A stretch of DNA of 64,000 nt, from NCBI GenBank assembly GCA_905182985.1, contig CAJJDN010000032.1, forward strand, positions 149,944 to 213,943, given 5' to 3'. The notes beneath the pieces were generated by a model. It was not told the origin of the DNA. It saw nothing but the letters and a program-made list of their open reading frames with translations, and made no database searches. The DNA comes from Paramecium sonneborni. Taxonomy: Eukaryota; Ciliophora; Oligohymenophorea; Peniculida; Parameciidae. This document shows, piece after piece, positions 1-10,978 of this stretch (the stretch's first letter is position 1; every line of letters starts with the position of its first letter). Made by a program: the position numbers and the translations under genes.

Positions 1-52
1 ATACAACAGATCTTTTAGAACTATTATCATTATTTATAATATTTTAATAGAT

Positions 53-466
53 TCAGTTCCATTTTATTCTTTTTAAGAAATTTCTTTCTATTATTATCTT
101 TCCCTCCTTATATTTCTCACTCTCTCTATATGCTTTAACCTAATCAATTTATTAATTCCATTATTATACATATTTCCATCCAATTACTTGATTACAACCA
201 TTACAACTCAAATTTTAAATCGTATGCTTTCCTGTCATCAAATCTTTATCTTCTAGCTGACCAAGATGATAATTTATTCTTTATAATCAAATAAACTACC
301 CTCTATCTAATAAAAAAGCTTAACCACTTCCACCTCTAAAATTCTAGAATCAAATTTTTTATCATACCTTCGATATTCTACTCTCATAATTTGATAAATG
401 TATATGGCATTTTTTACATACATAAATTCGATTTCCTTCCAAATACTCTAGAATCATTTTACCCAT
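53..466 (-). CDS. Yippee-like zinc-binding protein
   Basis: The protein begins MGKMILEYLEG, and two introns of 24 nt (344-367) and 21 nt (279-299) restore one frame ending at TGA. Yippee hallmarks are in order: a first zinc pair VCKKC, then ISKNFRGGSGQAFLL, then LMTGKHTI, a second pair SCNGC, IGWKY and the terminal EKYKEGKIIIE. Length (~122 residues) suits the family, with a short glutamine-rich insertion after IGWKYV. Yippee domains are small conserved zinc-binding folds found across eukaryotes, related to the cereblon substrate-binding fold; some members act in E3 ligase (CTLH/GID) complexes. Which role applies here is not shown by the sequence. The 21-nt intron is needed to remove an in-frame TGA. 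Confidence 0.9.
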
Positions 467-2353
467 CTTTAAAACTACAATTTAAGTTCCTGATTATATT
501 ATAAAATTATCAATTTAATTATTGACATCTAATTTTAATAGCTTAACTATTGCTCTGCTTTATTCTTATTTTTTTATTAAAAAAAAAAAGACTCTAATTT
601 TTAACTCTTCCTATTCATTTATTTTACTACAATCCTTATCCTATTTATCATTAAAACAATAAAATGATACATTCGAAAAAATGGGAAATATGATGAATTT
701 AAAAATTTTCACTTGCTTAATATACTACTAAACAATATCAAAAATAACAAAGAATTCATCAATTATATAATTTACCATTTTTAAAAGTTAACCACTTTTT
801 TCCTGCAATTTAAATTGGATACCCATAATACTGTATCAAAACCTTAAATTAGATATTAATTATATAATTATTGGTCTACATTATTCATTTATCAAAATAT
901 AAACCAAAAAGCTCTATCTTTAATTGATTTAAAAAATTTTCTTATTTTGTAATGGTGGAAAATATCTTTGAATTCCCACATAAATTTAATTTGTTTATTT
1001 GTATTATAAATTTAAGAAGGTCAAATTATTTCGTAATTTTTAAGCTTATTATTCAGATATAATCGTTATAATAATTGAAATTTATAAACAATTAGAGAAA
1101 TATCAAATTTTCGAATTAAAGATATTTTTCTTTTTAAAAATGTAATTATTACTTTCAACTACTAGAATCTTCATAAACTATTCCAATTATTATGAAAAAT
1201 TTAAAGGTTTAGCTTATCTTATTGTTGTATTCCAGAAACAACATCATAAAGAATTTCAAAGTGTATAAAATCATTAAATATCTAAATATTTGATATAACG
1301 AAAATAATATAAATAGAATGACGAAATTACGCCAATCAATTAAAAAACAAGTTTAGTAGTTCTAATAAAATTATTTAATAATTTAGATATATACAAAAGA
1401 AGTTTAAAAATCTAACTTTCATATTAATCATACTAGTATTTGAATAAGATCTTTGAAAAAAATATTATAATTTTGATTATATATTGCCTAAAGAATGAAA
1501 TGAATCTAAATTTCATTATCTTATAAGGATAGCTGGAGTGTTAAGGTAAAAAATGTTCACATCAACTGAAAGAACTATGCGCCAATCTAAAATAAAAAAT
1601 TGTTACTTTTAATTCGTTTTGACTTATTTTAATTTATTAATCTATTTATTTGTAACAAATTTTGTTGTTTATTGATTGGATTTGATATTTTAAGCATGTA
1701 AATTAAGCCCACAATTAAAAAATTTATTTTTTTACTAAATAAAAAAGGTTTTAGGACTAAATGAATTTTAATTTATATTAAAAAATAATGGATTATAAAA
1801 TGTTATTTGTTTTAAAAATAAATAATTGATTTTATGTTTCTGTGGCTTTTTTATATCAATTTTAATGAAACAAAAAAAGGATATATTTTTGATGACTCGC
1901 ATATAAAATTTAATACAAAAATGGCTCATTAAGATTTTCATGTTTCTAAGGACTTTGAACTATAATTATTTCTGTACTTTTGGTTAACGATATATAATGA
2001 TTAATACAAGATAACAGATTTTAATATTTCGTTAATGAAACCTTGTATCTTATAGTTATTTAATTAAGTTAAAATCTGATTTTGTGAATAATAATCCATT
2101 TAATTAAAATTAAGGATTATGATTTGTTGCCTTATTAAAATCATAATAGATCATTATTATGGTATTTATGTTCAATTTTAAATAATATAATAATTTTAAT
2201 TATCATAGTTTGTTTTATAAAATGATCAGATGTTGGATATTAAACAATAAATTGTAGATATAAACTTTAAAGAATTAGATTCAAAAATAAGAAAGAATGA
2301 TTCAATAAATATCTAATACAAATATATCTATATAAATCAAAAATCTAGAAGTT
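467..2353. other. Long AT-rich stretch with no gene recognised
   Basis: About 1.9 kb without a convincing reading frame or structured RNA. The longest suspicious piece is a ~40-codon frame near 1553 that resembles nothing and was not accepted. This spacing is long for a compact ciliate macronuclear genome. Confidence 0.5.
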
Positions 2354-2592
2354 TCATATCCCAGATATAGCTTATGTACTTCTTCTTTTCATAATATTGC
2401 TTTGAGAAGCAGGTACAAGAATTGGAACTTAAACAATTTTTCCAAGAGTAGGATTATAAACTTCTAGACTCTTTCTTTAATCAGGAGTTACTTAACATAA
2501 TAAAAAAAGAAGATACAACAAGTATTTGCATTTGTTGAATAACGTTTGCTGATTGTTTCGAATTTTTTCTGTTTTTATAAAGAACATCCCAT
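2354..2592 (-). CDS. Small hypothetical protein with MGC N-terminus
   Basis: A 69-residue protein starting MGCSLQKQ, split by one 29-nt intron (2491-2519). The intron carries the frame past its stop and yields a protein-like second exon (TPDQRKSLEVYNPTLGK and on to MKRRSTQAISGI). Gly2 followed by Cys3 is the classic context for N-myristoylation plus palmitoylation, so attachment to the inner face of a membrane is a reasonable inference. No known family recognised. It lies 125 bp from the 3' end of the coiled-coil gene on the same strand. Confidence rests on the clean intron-restored frame and amino-acid composition. Confidence 0.6.
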
Positions 2593-2717
2593 TTTATTTA
2601 GTTTTTAATTAATTTATATTGGAAATAAGTGAATAAGTAATTATAATTATAATCCCAATAAAGTCAATCTCAGTACTTTATTCAGTACACATTTTAAAAA
2701 CATAAATTAGATAAAAA

Positions 2718-4250
2718 TCATTATTCTTCATAATCATCATCAGCTGGATATTATTCTTCATCTTAAAATTCTTCTTGATTTTATTAATTTTTTTCCTAAG
2801 TTTAATCATGTAATTCAACTTTATTTTACTATTAATTTTAATTATCATCTTCATAATTATCATCCTTATAATTATCTTCATTAGAATTATCTTCTTCATA
2901 ATTTTCTTATTCATAATTATTTTTTTATTAATTTTCTTTATTATCTTCTTCAACTTTTTGATTATTTTAATTATTTGATTAGATATCCTAATTTAAAATT
3001 TTATCTGTATCTTAATTTTCATTAATATTACTGGATGCTTTACGAGAAGCATTCTATTAATTATTTTATTTCTTAATAAATTAGAATTTAGTTTTTTGAG
3101 TTTAACTAGTTTCTGTATCAAATTTAGATGAATTTTCTTTTGTATGTGTTCTATCAGAAAGTTGAGTATTAAAATGGGTTTAATTTTTTTTCTTGATTAA
3201 TCTTTCAGTCGTTTATTATTGATCTTTGAAAGAAGGTTTCAATAATTTAGATAGCAAATTCAATTAATCTACATCCCTATATTATATAGAGAAGCATACT
3301 TTTAATTTAATATAGATGGTATTTAAGCATAAGGACTAGTTAAAATAGTTTTTTAGACTTTAGCCTAATCAAATGGTTGTTTTGCAAAACCTTAATTTGT
3401 TGCAGAGTTTGTATAATCTCTGATAGATATCTTCTAAGCCAAATCAAGATCATCTTTAAGAGCTTAAAATCTCAATTATGAGAATGATAATTTTCTATTA
3501 TATTTTATCTAATAATTACTTTAATAACTATTATTCTTCTTCAATTTTTTATTAATATTCCTATTATTACAAATCAAATTTAACTGAAAGTTCTACTTTC
3601 TTCTTTATTTATGAATTTCTAACGTTTTCAATTTTTTCTATTCTTCTCAAATCTAATTTTTATTTCATTCTGAATTTCTATTCTTAAATCTGTTAAATTA
3701 TATCTGGTAAAATTTACCTTTTAGAATTACTATTATTTTTGTTAAAGTTCTTCATTTTAACTATGTTTGTATTGCAATTAATATAGCATTGATCGTTCTT
3801 TCATTACTTCTTATTCAAGTCGTTTCTCTTCATCTAAATCTCTTTTTCTTCTTATTGAATCTTCCTCTTTTAAATGTTTCAATAACTTAATTTTACTGTT
3901 TCTGTTTTGCTATTCTTAATTAAGGTTTTCTAATCTTCTACTATACTAGATAAATAAAGTACAGATAATACATCAGATTAATCTTTAGATGCGTTCTTTT
4001 TAGTTTCCAAAATTTTATTAACCTTGAATTCAATAATATGATTGTTTGATTCTTACAATTATAATTACTATTTTAATTAAGAAATTCTAGAATCTATTAA
4101 TCCCAAGTCTTGTTATTTATGAATCAAAGATCGTGTCTATTATGATATCGATTTCATTAAAATATAAATATATTAATTAATATTATTTGATGGATCAATA
4201 AAATCTAATTCCTTTTCAATCTTACTACGATTTATGATCACCATATTCAT
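2718..4250 (-). CDS. Coiled-coil protein with acidic, asparagine/glutamine-rich tail
   Basis: Starting from MNMVIINRSK, four introns of 26 (3946-3971), 28 (3690-3717), 25 (3495-3519) and 23 nt (3277-3299) give a continuous 476-residue protein. The first half is charged coiled coil (for example LKEEDSIRRKRDLDEEKRLE), the middle is more globular (LRFQALKDDLDLAQKISIRD), and the last ~150 residues are rich in N, Q, D and E with repeated NYE/DNYKDD-like blocks, ending PADDDYEEQ. No family recognised. The same frame continues upstream past position 4250 with coding-like sequence to about 4740, but through TGA at 4251-4253, 4320-4322 and 4593-4595, so the true N-terminus is uncertain. The 5' half is present twice in this assembly (see repeats). 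Confidence 0.6.
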
Positions 4251-4760
4251 TCAGACATCATAATCTTTATAATATTGTTTATTTTCTTTTTTATCCTACT
4301 TTTTATTTACAGATAAATCTCAATAATGATTGATAAATTTTTCATATTATTTAAGGTTTAATTCAGCTCTGTATAATTTATAAGAAAGTTTTTTATTCAA
4401 TTAGTTAAATATTTTGATAAATATCAGAATAGAATATATCATTGAAAAAATTATAATAGTTATTCTGTAAAATACCTTTATTTTAAACATAATAAGACTT
4501 ATTTTAGATTATAACTAAGTTAATATCTTCTTTGATTTTGTAATATTAAGATCTTTATCTAAATAATATTCCAACCCTTATAACTCTGATAGTCAAACTA
4601 CTTAAAGGATAAAGAAATTAAAGTATAAAATAAATCCATATTATTCCCATAGATATTCTAGTCTGCTTTTTTCTTGATACAAAGATAGGCATAAAAATCT
4701 TTTTGGTAATCTAAAAAAATAGTATGTTTTCAGACTGAAAACATTATTTTAATATATTAT
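3658..4760. repeat. First copy of a 1,103-bp direct duplication next to an N
   Basis: Bases 3658-4760 recur without visible difference at 4762-5864, separated only by a single N at 4761. This is what an assembler produces when two contigs overlap but are joined as a scaffold without merging. This copy carries the 5' exons of the gene that continues to 2718. Confidence 0.9.
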
Positions 4761-4761
4761 N

Positions 4762-5864
4762 TTTTATTTCATTCTGAATTTCTATTCTTAAATCTGTTAA
4801 ATTATATCTGGTAAAATTTACCTTTTAGAATTACTATTATTTTTGTTAAAGTTCTTCATTTTAACTATGTTTGTATTGCAATTAATATAGCATTGATCGT
4901 TCTTTCATTACTTCTTATTCAAGTCGTTTCTCTTCATCTAAATCTCTTTTTCTTCTTATTGAATCTTCCTCTTTTAAATGTTTCAATAACTTAATTTTAC
5001 TGTTTCTGTTTTGCTATTCTTAATTAAGGTTTTCTAATCTTCTACTATACTAGATAAATAAAGTACAGATAATACATCAGATTAATCTTTAGATGCGTTC
5101 TTTTTAGTTTCCAAAATTTTATTAACCTTGAATTCAATAATATGATTGTTTGATTCTTACAATTATAATTACTATTTTAATTAAGAAATTCTAGAATCTA
5201 TTAATCCCAAGTCTTGTTATTTATGAATCAAAGATCGTGTCTATTATGATATCGATTTCATTAAAATATAAATATATTAATTAATATTATTTGATGGATC
5301 AATAAAATCTAATTCCTTTTCAATCTTACTACGATTTATGATCACCATATTCATTCAGACATCATAATCTTTATAATATTGTTTATTTTCTTTTTTATCC
5401 TACTTTTTATTTACAGATAAATCTCAATAATGATTGATAAATTTTTCATATTATTTAAGGTTTAATTCAGCTCTGTATAATTTATAAGAAAGTTTTTTAT
5501 TCAATTAGTTAAATATTTTGATAAATATCAGAATAGAATATATCATTGAAAAAATTATAATAGTTATTCTGTAAAATACCTTTATTTTAAACATAATAAG
5601 ACTTATTTTAGATTATAACTAAGTTAATATCTTCTTTGATTTTGTAATATTAAGATCTTTATCTAAATAATATTCCAACCCTTATAACTCTGATAGTCAA
5701 ACTACTTAAAGGATAAAGAAATTAAAGTATAAAATAAATCCATATTATTCCCATAGATATTCTAGTCTGCTTTTTTCTTGATACAAAGATAGGCATAAAA
5801 ATCTTTTTGGTAATCTAAAAAAATAGTATGTTTTCAGACTGAAAACATTATTTTAATATATTAT
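4762..5864. repeat. Second copy of the 1,103-bp duplication (truncated gene copy)
   Basis: Offset by exactly 1,104 from the first copy. It holds the same minus-strand 5' exons of the coiled-coil gene, cut at the N, so it cannot encode a complete protein. If the copies are merged, the true locus has one gene with 5865 onward as its upstream flank. Confidence 0.9.
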
Positions 5865-6473
5865 AGATTAGATAACTAATTATTTATTGTATATTTCTAA
5901 TACAATCTATAATTTTCAATAAGATTTGGCATCCTTTGAATATCAATATATATATATAATTAGGAGCCAATTTATTTTGAGTGATGAACATTGTGATATT
6001 AAATATAGTTCATAAACTTCAATTTTATTTAAAAATAAACAGTAGTGTTTATCCTTTAAATATTTTTATTAATATCAACATTTCTTTTATAATTAGTTGA
6101 TTTCTTAGTATTATTTATTAATTTAATGTTCTTTATAAATTTTTCATTCTTGCAAATTTGAGTATGAAATTATAAGTCTTAAAACATGGAAAGTTAACTT
6201 TTGATGTATTAAGTTTTTTGATTTAGATAGTTTCATTTTTAAAATAATTAATTATAACATTAATCATTAGTCTTATCTAAATGAATCTCTGAGAATTTGA
6301 AATGGTTAATATGAAAATAAATGATTAGATATATAATATATTATTGAATAACTATGATAAAATTAATTTTTATATAATTTCATATTTTACTTATAAATTT
6401 ATATAATAAAATCAAACCCATAAAATATCATTTTTATTTTTAATATATAAGTAATTTTTAAAGTTAAGTTAAT
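5865..6473. other. AT-rich flank upstream of U1 snRNA, no gene seen
   Basis: About 600 bp of very AT-rich sequence with no recognised gene. It should contain the promoter of the U1 gene, but I could not identify a proximal sequence element with confidence. Confidence 0.4.
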
Positions 6474-6627
6474 TTACTTACCTGGCGAGCACTGCTGATG
6501 ATCAAGTAGATTAGCAGTGTGGGGTTAAGCTGGCCATCGCACAACCGGCGTCAGTGAGGCTCCAAAACTTTCCGTTTGGAAAGGCTTTATCGCTCAATTT
6601 CTGCTAGTGAGGGGAAACCCTCGCGCC
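6474..6627 (+). ncRNA. U1 spliceosomal snRNA
   Basis: This GC-rich island stands out in AT-rich DNA. It starts with ACTTACCTGG, the U1 5' end that pairs with 5' splice sites. Stem-loop I follows (CACTGCT / AGCAGTG) with GATCAAG in its loop, matching the U1-70K binding loop. Stem-loop II carries ATCGCACAACC, close to the U1A loop ATTGCACTCC. A third hairpin (CTTTCC GTTT GGAAAG) is followed by the Sm site AATTTCTG at about 6597-6604. The 3' stem-loop is GTGAGGG GAAA CCCTCGC. Length about 154 nt compares with ~164 in human. The RNA recognises GT-starting introns, which fits the many GTA-starting introns here. Confidence 0.93.
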
Positions 6628-7018
6628 TTTATTTAAAAATAATCAAACGAAAATTTTTATCATTATTTATATATTTAATATAATTACTTATTTATTAATT
6701 TCAATCTTAACACTATTAGATAACACAAATTAAAATCATATCAATTAACAATAATCACAATTATCTTAAAATAACAAATGATCTATTAATAATTATTTAA
6801 TTTTTAAAACAAAGAAAAATTACCATTAACCAAACTTAGTAATGCTTTTGCTATCTTAACAAAATTATACAAATATATAAAGACACATATGAAACTACAC
6901 TTCCATAAATAAAATTTTACCATCAAGACATAATTTATCCATTATAATAGATTTAATATTTGATCATTTAAAAATCTATGTATATATTTGTTATTAAGTA
7001 AAAAAAAGGAAATATTTT
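6628..7018. other. AT-rich spacer, nothing recognised
   Basis: Low-complexity AT-rich sequence after U1. No coding frame or further RNA gene was seen. Confidence 0.4.
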
Positions 7019-7675
7019 ATGGAAATAATTTAATCAAATAACTTCTCAATTAAATCAAAATTTTGGTTCATTGATATTCTTAGAGTAATTTTAAACTTGT
7101 TTATGATCAATTAATACATCAAAGTGTTACATTCCCAGTTATATACTCAAATTTTAAAGGGTGTGATAATATTCCATTATTTTTTATCTATGATTATAGA
7201 ATTCATATCTAACTCAACTAAAAAACAACCATTTTAATAAACAACCCATAATTTAAAAAACAAATTATTTAAGATAATAATTGCTATAGTAAATTAACAT
7301 AAAAGTTGAATAACCTACTAAAATTTGATGAAGAATCAGATAAGCTTATTAATATTTAAAATCAATTACTTAAAAATAGTTTTAAATTCAAATTATTGTC
7401 TTTTGGGAGAATAATAATGTTAATAAGAGATTGTTCAGTTAATTAAATAACATAAACCTGACTAGGTTTTTAAATTTAGTTAATTTTCTTCAAATTCTTT
7501 AAACCTTTAATATAGAAAGTTAAATTCAAAAGAAAAAGCTCATGTATTTATTTTAGAATTTCTCTAAAGAATTAATAATAGAATTAATTATACGCTCAAT
7601 TAGTTGTTATATGGAATCTCTTTAATGAATACTAAGCTATAATTAAAAAAAGTTAAGAAGTTACTTAAATTTTGA
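7019..7675 (+). CDS. Hypothetical helical protein
   Basis: Starts MEIIQSNNFSIKSKFW and can be read through to TGA at 7673 if a 17-nt intron (about 7283-7299) and a 28-nt intron (about 7436-7463) are removed. The result is 203 codons in frame. The product is rich in I, L, N and K, with helix-like blocks such as ILRVILNLFMINQYIKVLHS and LLKFDEESDKLINI, ending LMNTKLQLKKVKKLLKF. I do not recognise a family. The 17-nt intron is shorter than the others in the window, which weakens the model, but both junctions join protein-like sequence and the total length is a multiple of three. Confidence 0.45.
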
Positions 7676-8144
7676 AGTTTATATTTAATAATATATTCGA
7701 ATAATCATATAAAAAAGAAATTTCTTGCAAGAATTGATAAAATGAGGGTTAATGATATAAAATATGGGAATTAATATTTTATAATTGGATTTATGTTACA
7801 AAAAGATAATAGAAAAGAGAATAATTTTAATAATGTTAATAATTTTAAATGATGAAGAATCTAAATGTATTAAATAATTTATTTTTTATATTTTTTGTTT
7901 GAAATAGATATTATTATTAATTATATATAGGATTGAATTTATAAATTCAATTTATAAGAGGATAATAGTTTTAAGTTGAGTTAGATAAGGAATGTCTTTT
8001 GAAAGATATAGTAAAATAAATATGGTGTATAAAATAAATAATAGTATTTAATAAGAAGGGAAATAGATTTAGGAAATAAACTGAATGGTTTTTTTTATAA
8101 AAAATTAGATTTGAGTATAGATAAATGATTATAATATTTGATAA
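7676..8144. other. AT-rich spacer, nothing recognised
   Basis: About 470 bp between genes with no acceptable reading frame. Confidence 0.4.
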
Positions 8145-9192
8145 ATGAAACATGTAAGGTTTGATGGTTAATAAAATTCTCCAAGTGAAATAGGATTATT
8201 CAGGTAATGTGTGAGATTCTAACCTAAAGAGAGATCTCCTTAACCAAATGAGGATGACGCTATGATGTATTCTAAACTTCGAAGATTTGGATTAGTTAAA
8301 GATAAAGCACTAAAGTATTGTTTGGCAGATCATTGTAAAATTGATGCTTCATAAGGAAGACATGGTCCTCCAAATTATAAAATATTTGAAACTTCTCTTG
8401 ATAGATAAAAAATTATAAGAGGTTGGTAAATGGTTGGAAAATTGAAAGAGAGAAATTTTGAAAATTATTAAAAAGCAAAAGGAGATGATGGATTAATGTA
8501 ATATAGAAATTAAGAAGAATAGAAAAAATTTGAAAGACTTAAAGATTATTTTATAGGATTAAGTAATTCCAGTAAATAAGTGAAGCTTCCATAATTTCAA
8601 ATGGGAAACGGAAAAGATCATTATTTTGAATTAGCAGATTATTATGAATAAATAAAACCATTATCTAGAACATTAATAACTGAAACAGAATCCTTTGATG
8701 ATATAATTCCAAAATAATTTAGAGAATAATATAGAATCGAACCTAGAGTCTAAAGACCAGGTATAAAAAGAACAGATGAAGAGAAAGGATTAAAATAAAG
8801 ATTAAAAGCATTGCATGAGTTAATTGAAACTTATAGAGAAGCAAGAAGTCCAAATGATCCTTCAATTGAAATAGTATTATTAGGTAGCTATGAAGATGTT
8901 AGATCAATTTAATCCAAGAGAAGAAAAACATCGTTTAGAGCTGCCAAATATATCCGATTAAAAAGAATTAAAAGAATAAAAGGAATTATTAAATATTGAA
9001 GAAGGAAGTGCAAGTGCTAGAAGAAGATTAAGTGCTTTAAGTTATAGATTTTCAAAATTTTAACCAAATGAAGAATAAAGAAAAAATTAATAATTTTAAG
9101 AAAAACTAGATAAAGTAGTTACAAAAGTTATAGGTAGAATTAATTGTAAATTTGATGGAACTTTATTTGGAAGAGATTTCTAAAATTCATGA
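8145..9192 (+). CDS. Unknown protein, first of a tandem paralogue pair
   Basis: A 341-residue protein from MKHVRFDGQQNS, with one 22-nt intron after about residue 247 (SIEI) that restores frame into MLDQFNPREEKH. It shares collinear blocks with the next gene: GLFR-C-RF-P, then KLRR-GL-K-KALKYC-A-HCK-D, then GPP-YKIF, then ELADYYE-/ELADYFE-, then SFDDIIP/AFDDIVP, and near the C-terminus YRFSKFQPNEEQ/YRFAKIKQTEEQ. The paired cysteines in KYCLADHCK could bind metal, but this is only a guess. The basic, charged composition suggests a cytoplasmic or cytoskeletal protein. No known family recognised; start codon chosen because the shared GLFR block lies in frame with it. Confidence 0.8.
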
Positions 9193-9242
9193 TTGTTAAT
9201 TCTAATTATATATATATATAAATTATTATATTTTAACAAAAA

Positions 9243-10336
9243 ATGAGAGATACAGCATTTAGTTCATCTCCATTTGAAAAACCTAATAAAATTACTAGTG
9301 GTTTATTTAGAGATTGTTAAAGGTTTATTCCAAGACGTAAATTTACTGAAGAAAATTAAGAAAATGCTACTTTATTTGCTAAATTAAGAAGAGCTGGTTT
9401 AGATAAGAAAAAAGCACTTAAATATTGTTAAGCTTAACATTGTAAATTAGATACAACTTAAAGTGATTTTGGACCTCCTGGTTATAAAATATTTAAACAA
9501 AATTATGATCCAATAAAATAATACAATGGATGGTAATTAGATGGAAAAGTTAAATTAAAAGATTAATGTGAATTTGAAAGAATAAGTAAAGATATTAATT
9601 TAGGCTTGAGATAATAACCTAATGAAGATTTATATCAATTGTACAATAAATTAGCAGAAACTCATAGAAATACAGAAGAAAAATGTAATTTTACTGATCT
9701 TTCAAGATAATAATTAATTCTTAAATTAAGATCATTAACTAGAGATGATAATAGAAAATATAATACTCCAATATATTAATTAAGAAGACATAATGAAATT
9801 TATTATGAATTAGCAGATTATTTTGAAAAATAATAACCTCCTTAAATTAAATCTTTAGTTACAGAACTAGAAGCTTTTGATGATATTGTTCCAAGAAAAT
9901 ATTTAAAACAATATTATCTAGAATAAAAATATACCGGAAATAAAAAAAATAATTAAAATCAAGACATAAGTGAAAAAATGTAAAGACGTTCAAGAATTTT
10001 AATGGAATTGACTGCTTTATTTTCTCCAGTCAAACCTGAAAACCCGGTATAAATACAAATAAATTTTATAAGAATAGAAGATCCTTTATATCAAAATAGG
10101 ATTAAATGTGGTAAGTTTAGAATGATTCTGCAATTACCAGTTTATTAGATATGGATGAAAGTCATATTACTAGAAATGCTGAAAGAAATAGTATTTTCTT
10201 TTATCGTTTTGCAAAAATCAAATAAACTGAAGAATAAGAAAAAATGACTAAATTTTAAGAATCATTAAAAAAAGTTGTTAAAAAAAATATTTAAAACATC
10301 AATTCTTTCAAAAAAAAATATCAATACTTTGATTGA
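9243..10336 (+). CDS. Unknown protein, second of a tandem paralogue pair
   Basis: Begins MRDTAFSSSPFEKPNK, 50 bp after the stop of its paralogue on the same strand. Introns of 26 and 30 nt near the 3' end give 345 residues in frame. Shared blocks with the upstream gene include SGLFRDCQRF, KLRRAGLDKKKALKYC, FGPPGYKIF, YYELADYFEK and AFDDIVPRKY. The second copy is clearly divergent in between (VTELEAFDD against ITETESFDD), so this is an established gene duplication rather than an assembly copy. Intron positions differ: this copy has one more intron. Function unknown. Confidence 0.8.
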
Positions 10337-10430
10337 TTTATTTAAGAATCATATTATTTTCAATTAATAAACAAATTTCAAAATTATTATATATTATTTT
10401 TACTATTTATTTTATGAATAATTTTAATAA

Positions 10431-10877
10431 ATGAATAAATATCGGGTAAGTACTCATCCTTTAATAAATTAAATTTAATGGAAAATAACCAAAAGACTTG
10501 AATAGAATAATATTGACTTTTCTAAATATTCAAACTAATTTTGTACATTATTAAGATGTAATAAAGAAGATCTGGATTTCAAAATTCCCTAAATTATTGG
10601 AATTATTAGATTGGGCTAATTATCTCGTTTAGCAATTTTAGAATTTAAACTTTTAATGCAATAGTCCATAATTGAAGCATAAATAAATGGATAGTTTTAA
10701 AACGATCTTGATTTCATTCGAGATATCATAATATTTATTGAATTGAATTATTTATAATCTGAAGATGAGAAATTCTTACCAGAATCTATTCCATCTTCAC
10801 TTTCTCCATTAAATGCGAAATTATTGACGATTAAAGCTTCAATTCAAAAAGATGGTTGGAGAAAGATTAATAATTGA
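10431..10877 (+). CDS. Hypothetical protein, 148 aa
   Basis: A single uninterrupted frame from MNKYRVSTHPL to KDGWRKINN. The composition is protein-like, with predicted helices such as FKIPQIIGIIRLGQLSRLAI and LEFKLLMQQSIIEAQINGQF, and a short Ser/Pro segment (ESIPSSLSPLNAK). A GTAAGT shortly after the start codon is not used as a splice site in this model because the frame is open. No family recognised. It lies 94 bp after the tandem pair and about 100 bp before the next gene. Confidence 0.6.
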
Positions 10878-10978
10878 TCTCTCTTATATATATATTATAT
10901 TCCATATTTAAATCACTATTCTATAAATTAAAGTATCGACTTCTGAATTAGAATACAAAAAATTCATTAATAAAATAA

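Noticed and set aside
1553..1675. About 40-codon frame starting MFTSTERTMRQSK
   Set aside because: Short, no intron-extended partner and no resemblance to anything; kept as non-coding.
2678..2953. Lysine/isoleucine-rich 91-codon standard-code frame
   Set aside because: It is the wrong frame of the acidic tail of the coiled-coil gene, which reads well as D/E/N/Q with the ciliate code.
4720..4740. Palindrome GTTTTCAG-ACTGAAAAC as a terminator
   Set aside because: It lies at the 5' end of the coiled-coil gene region and has no other support as a terminator.
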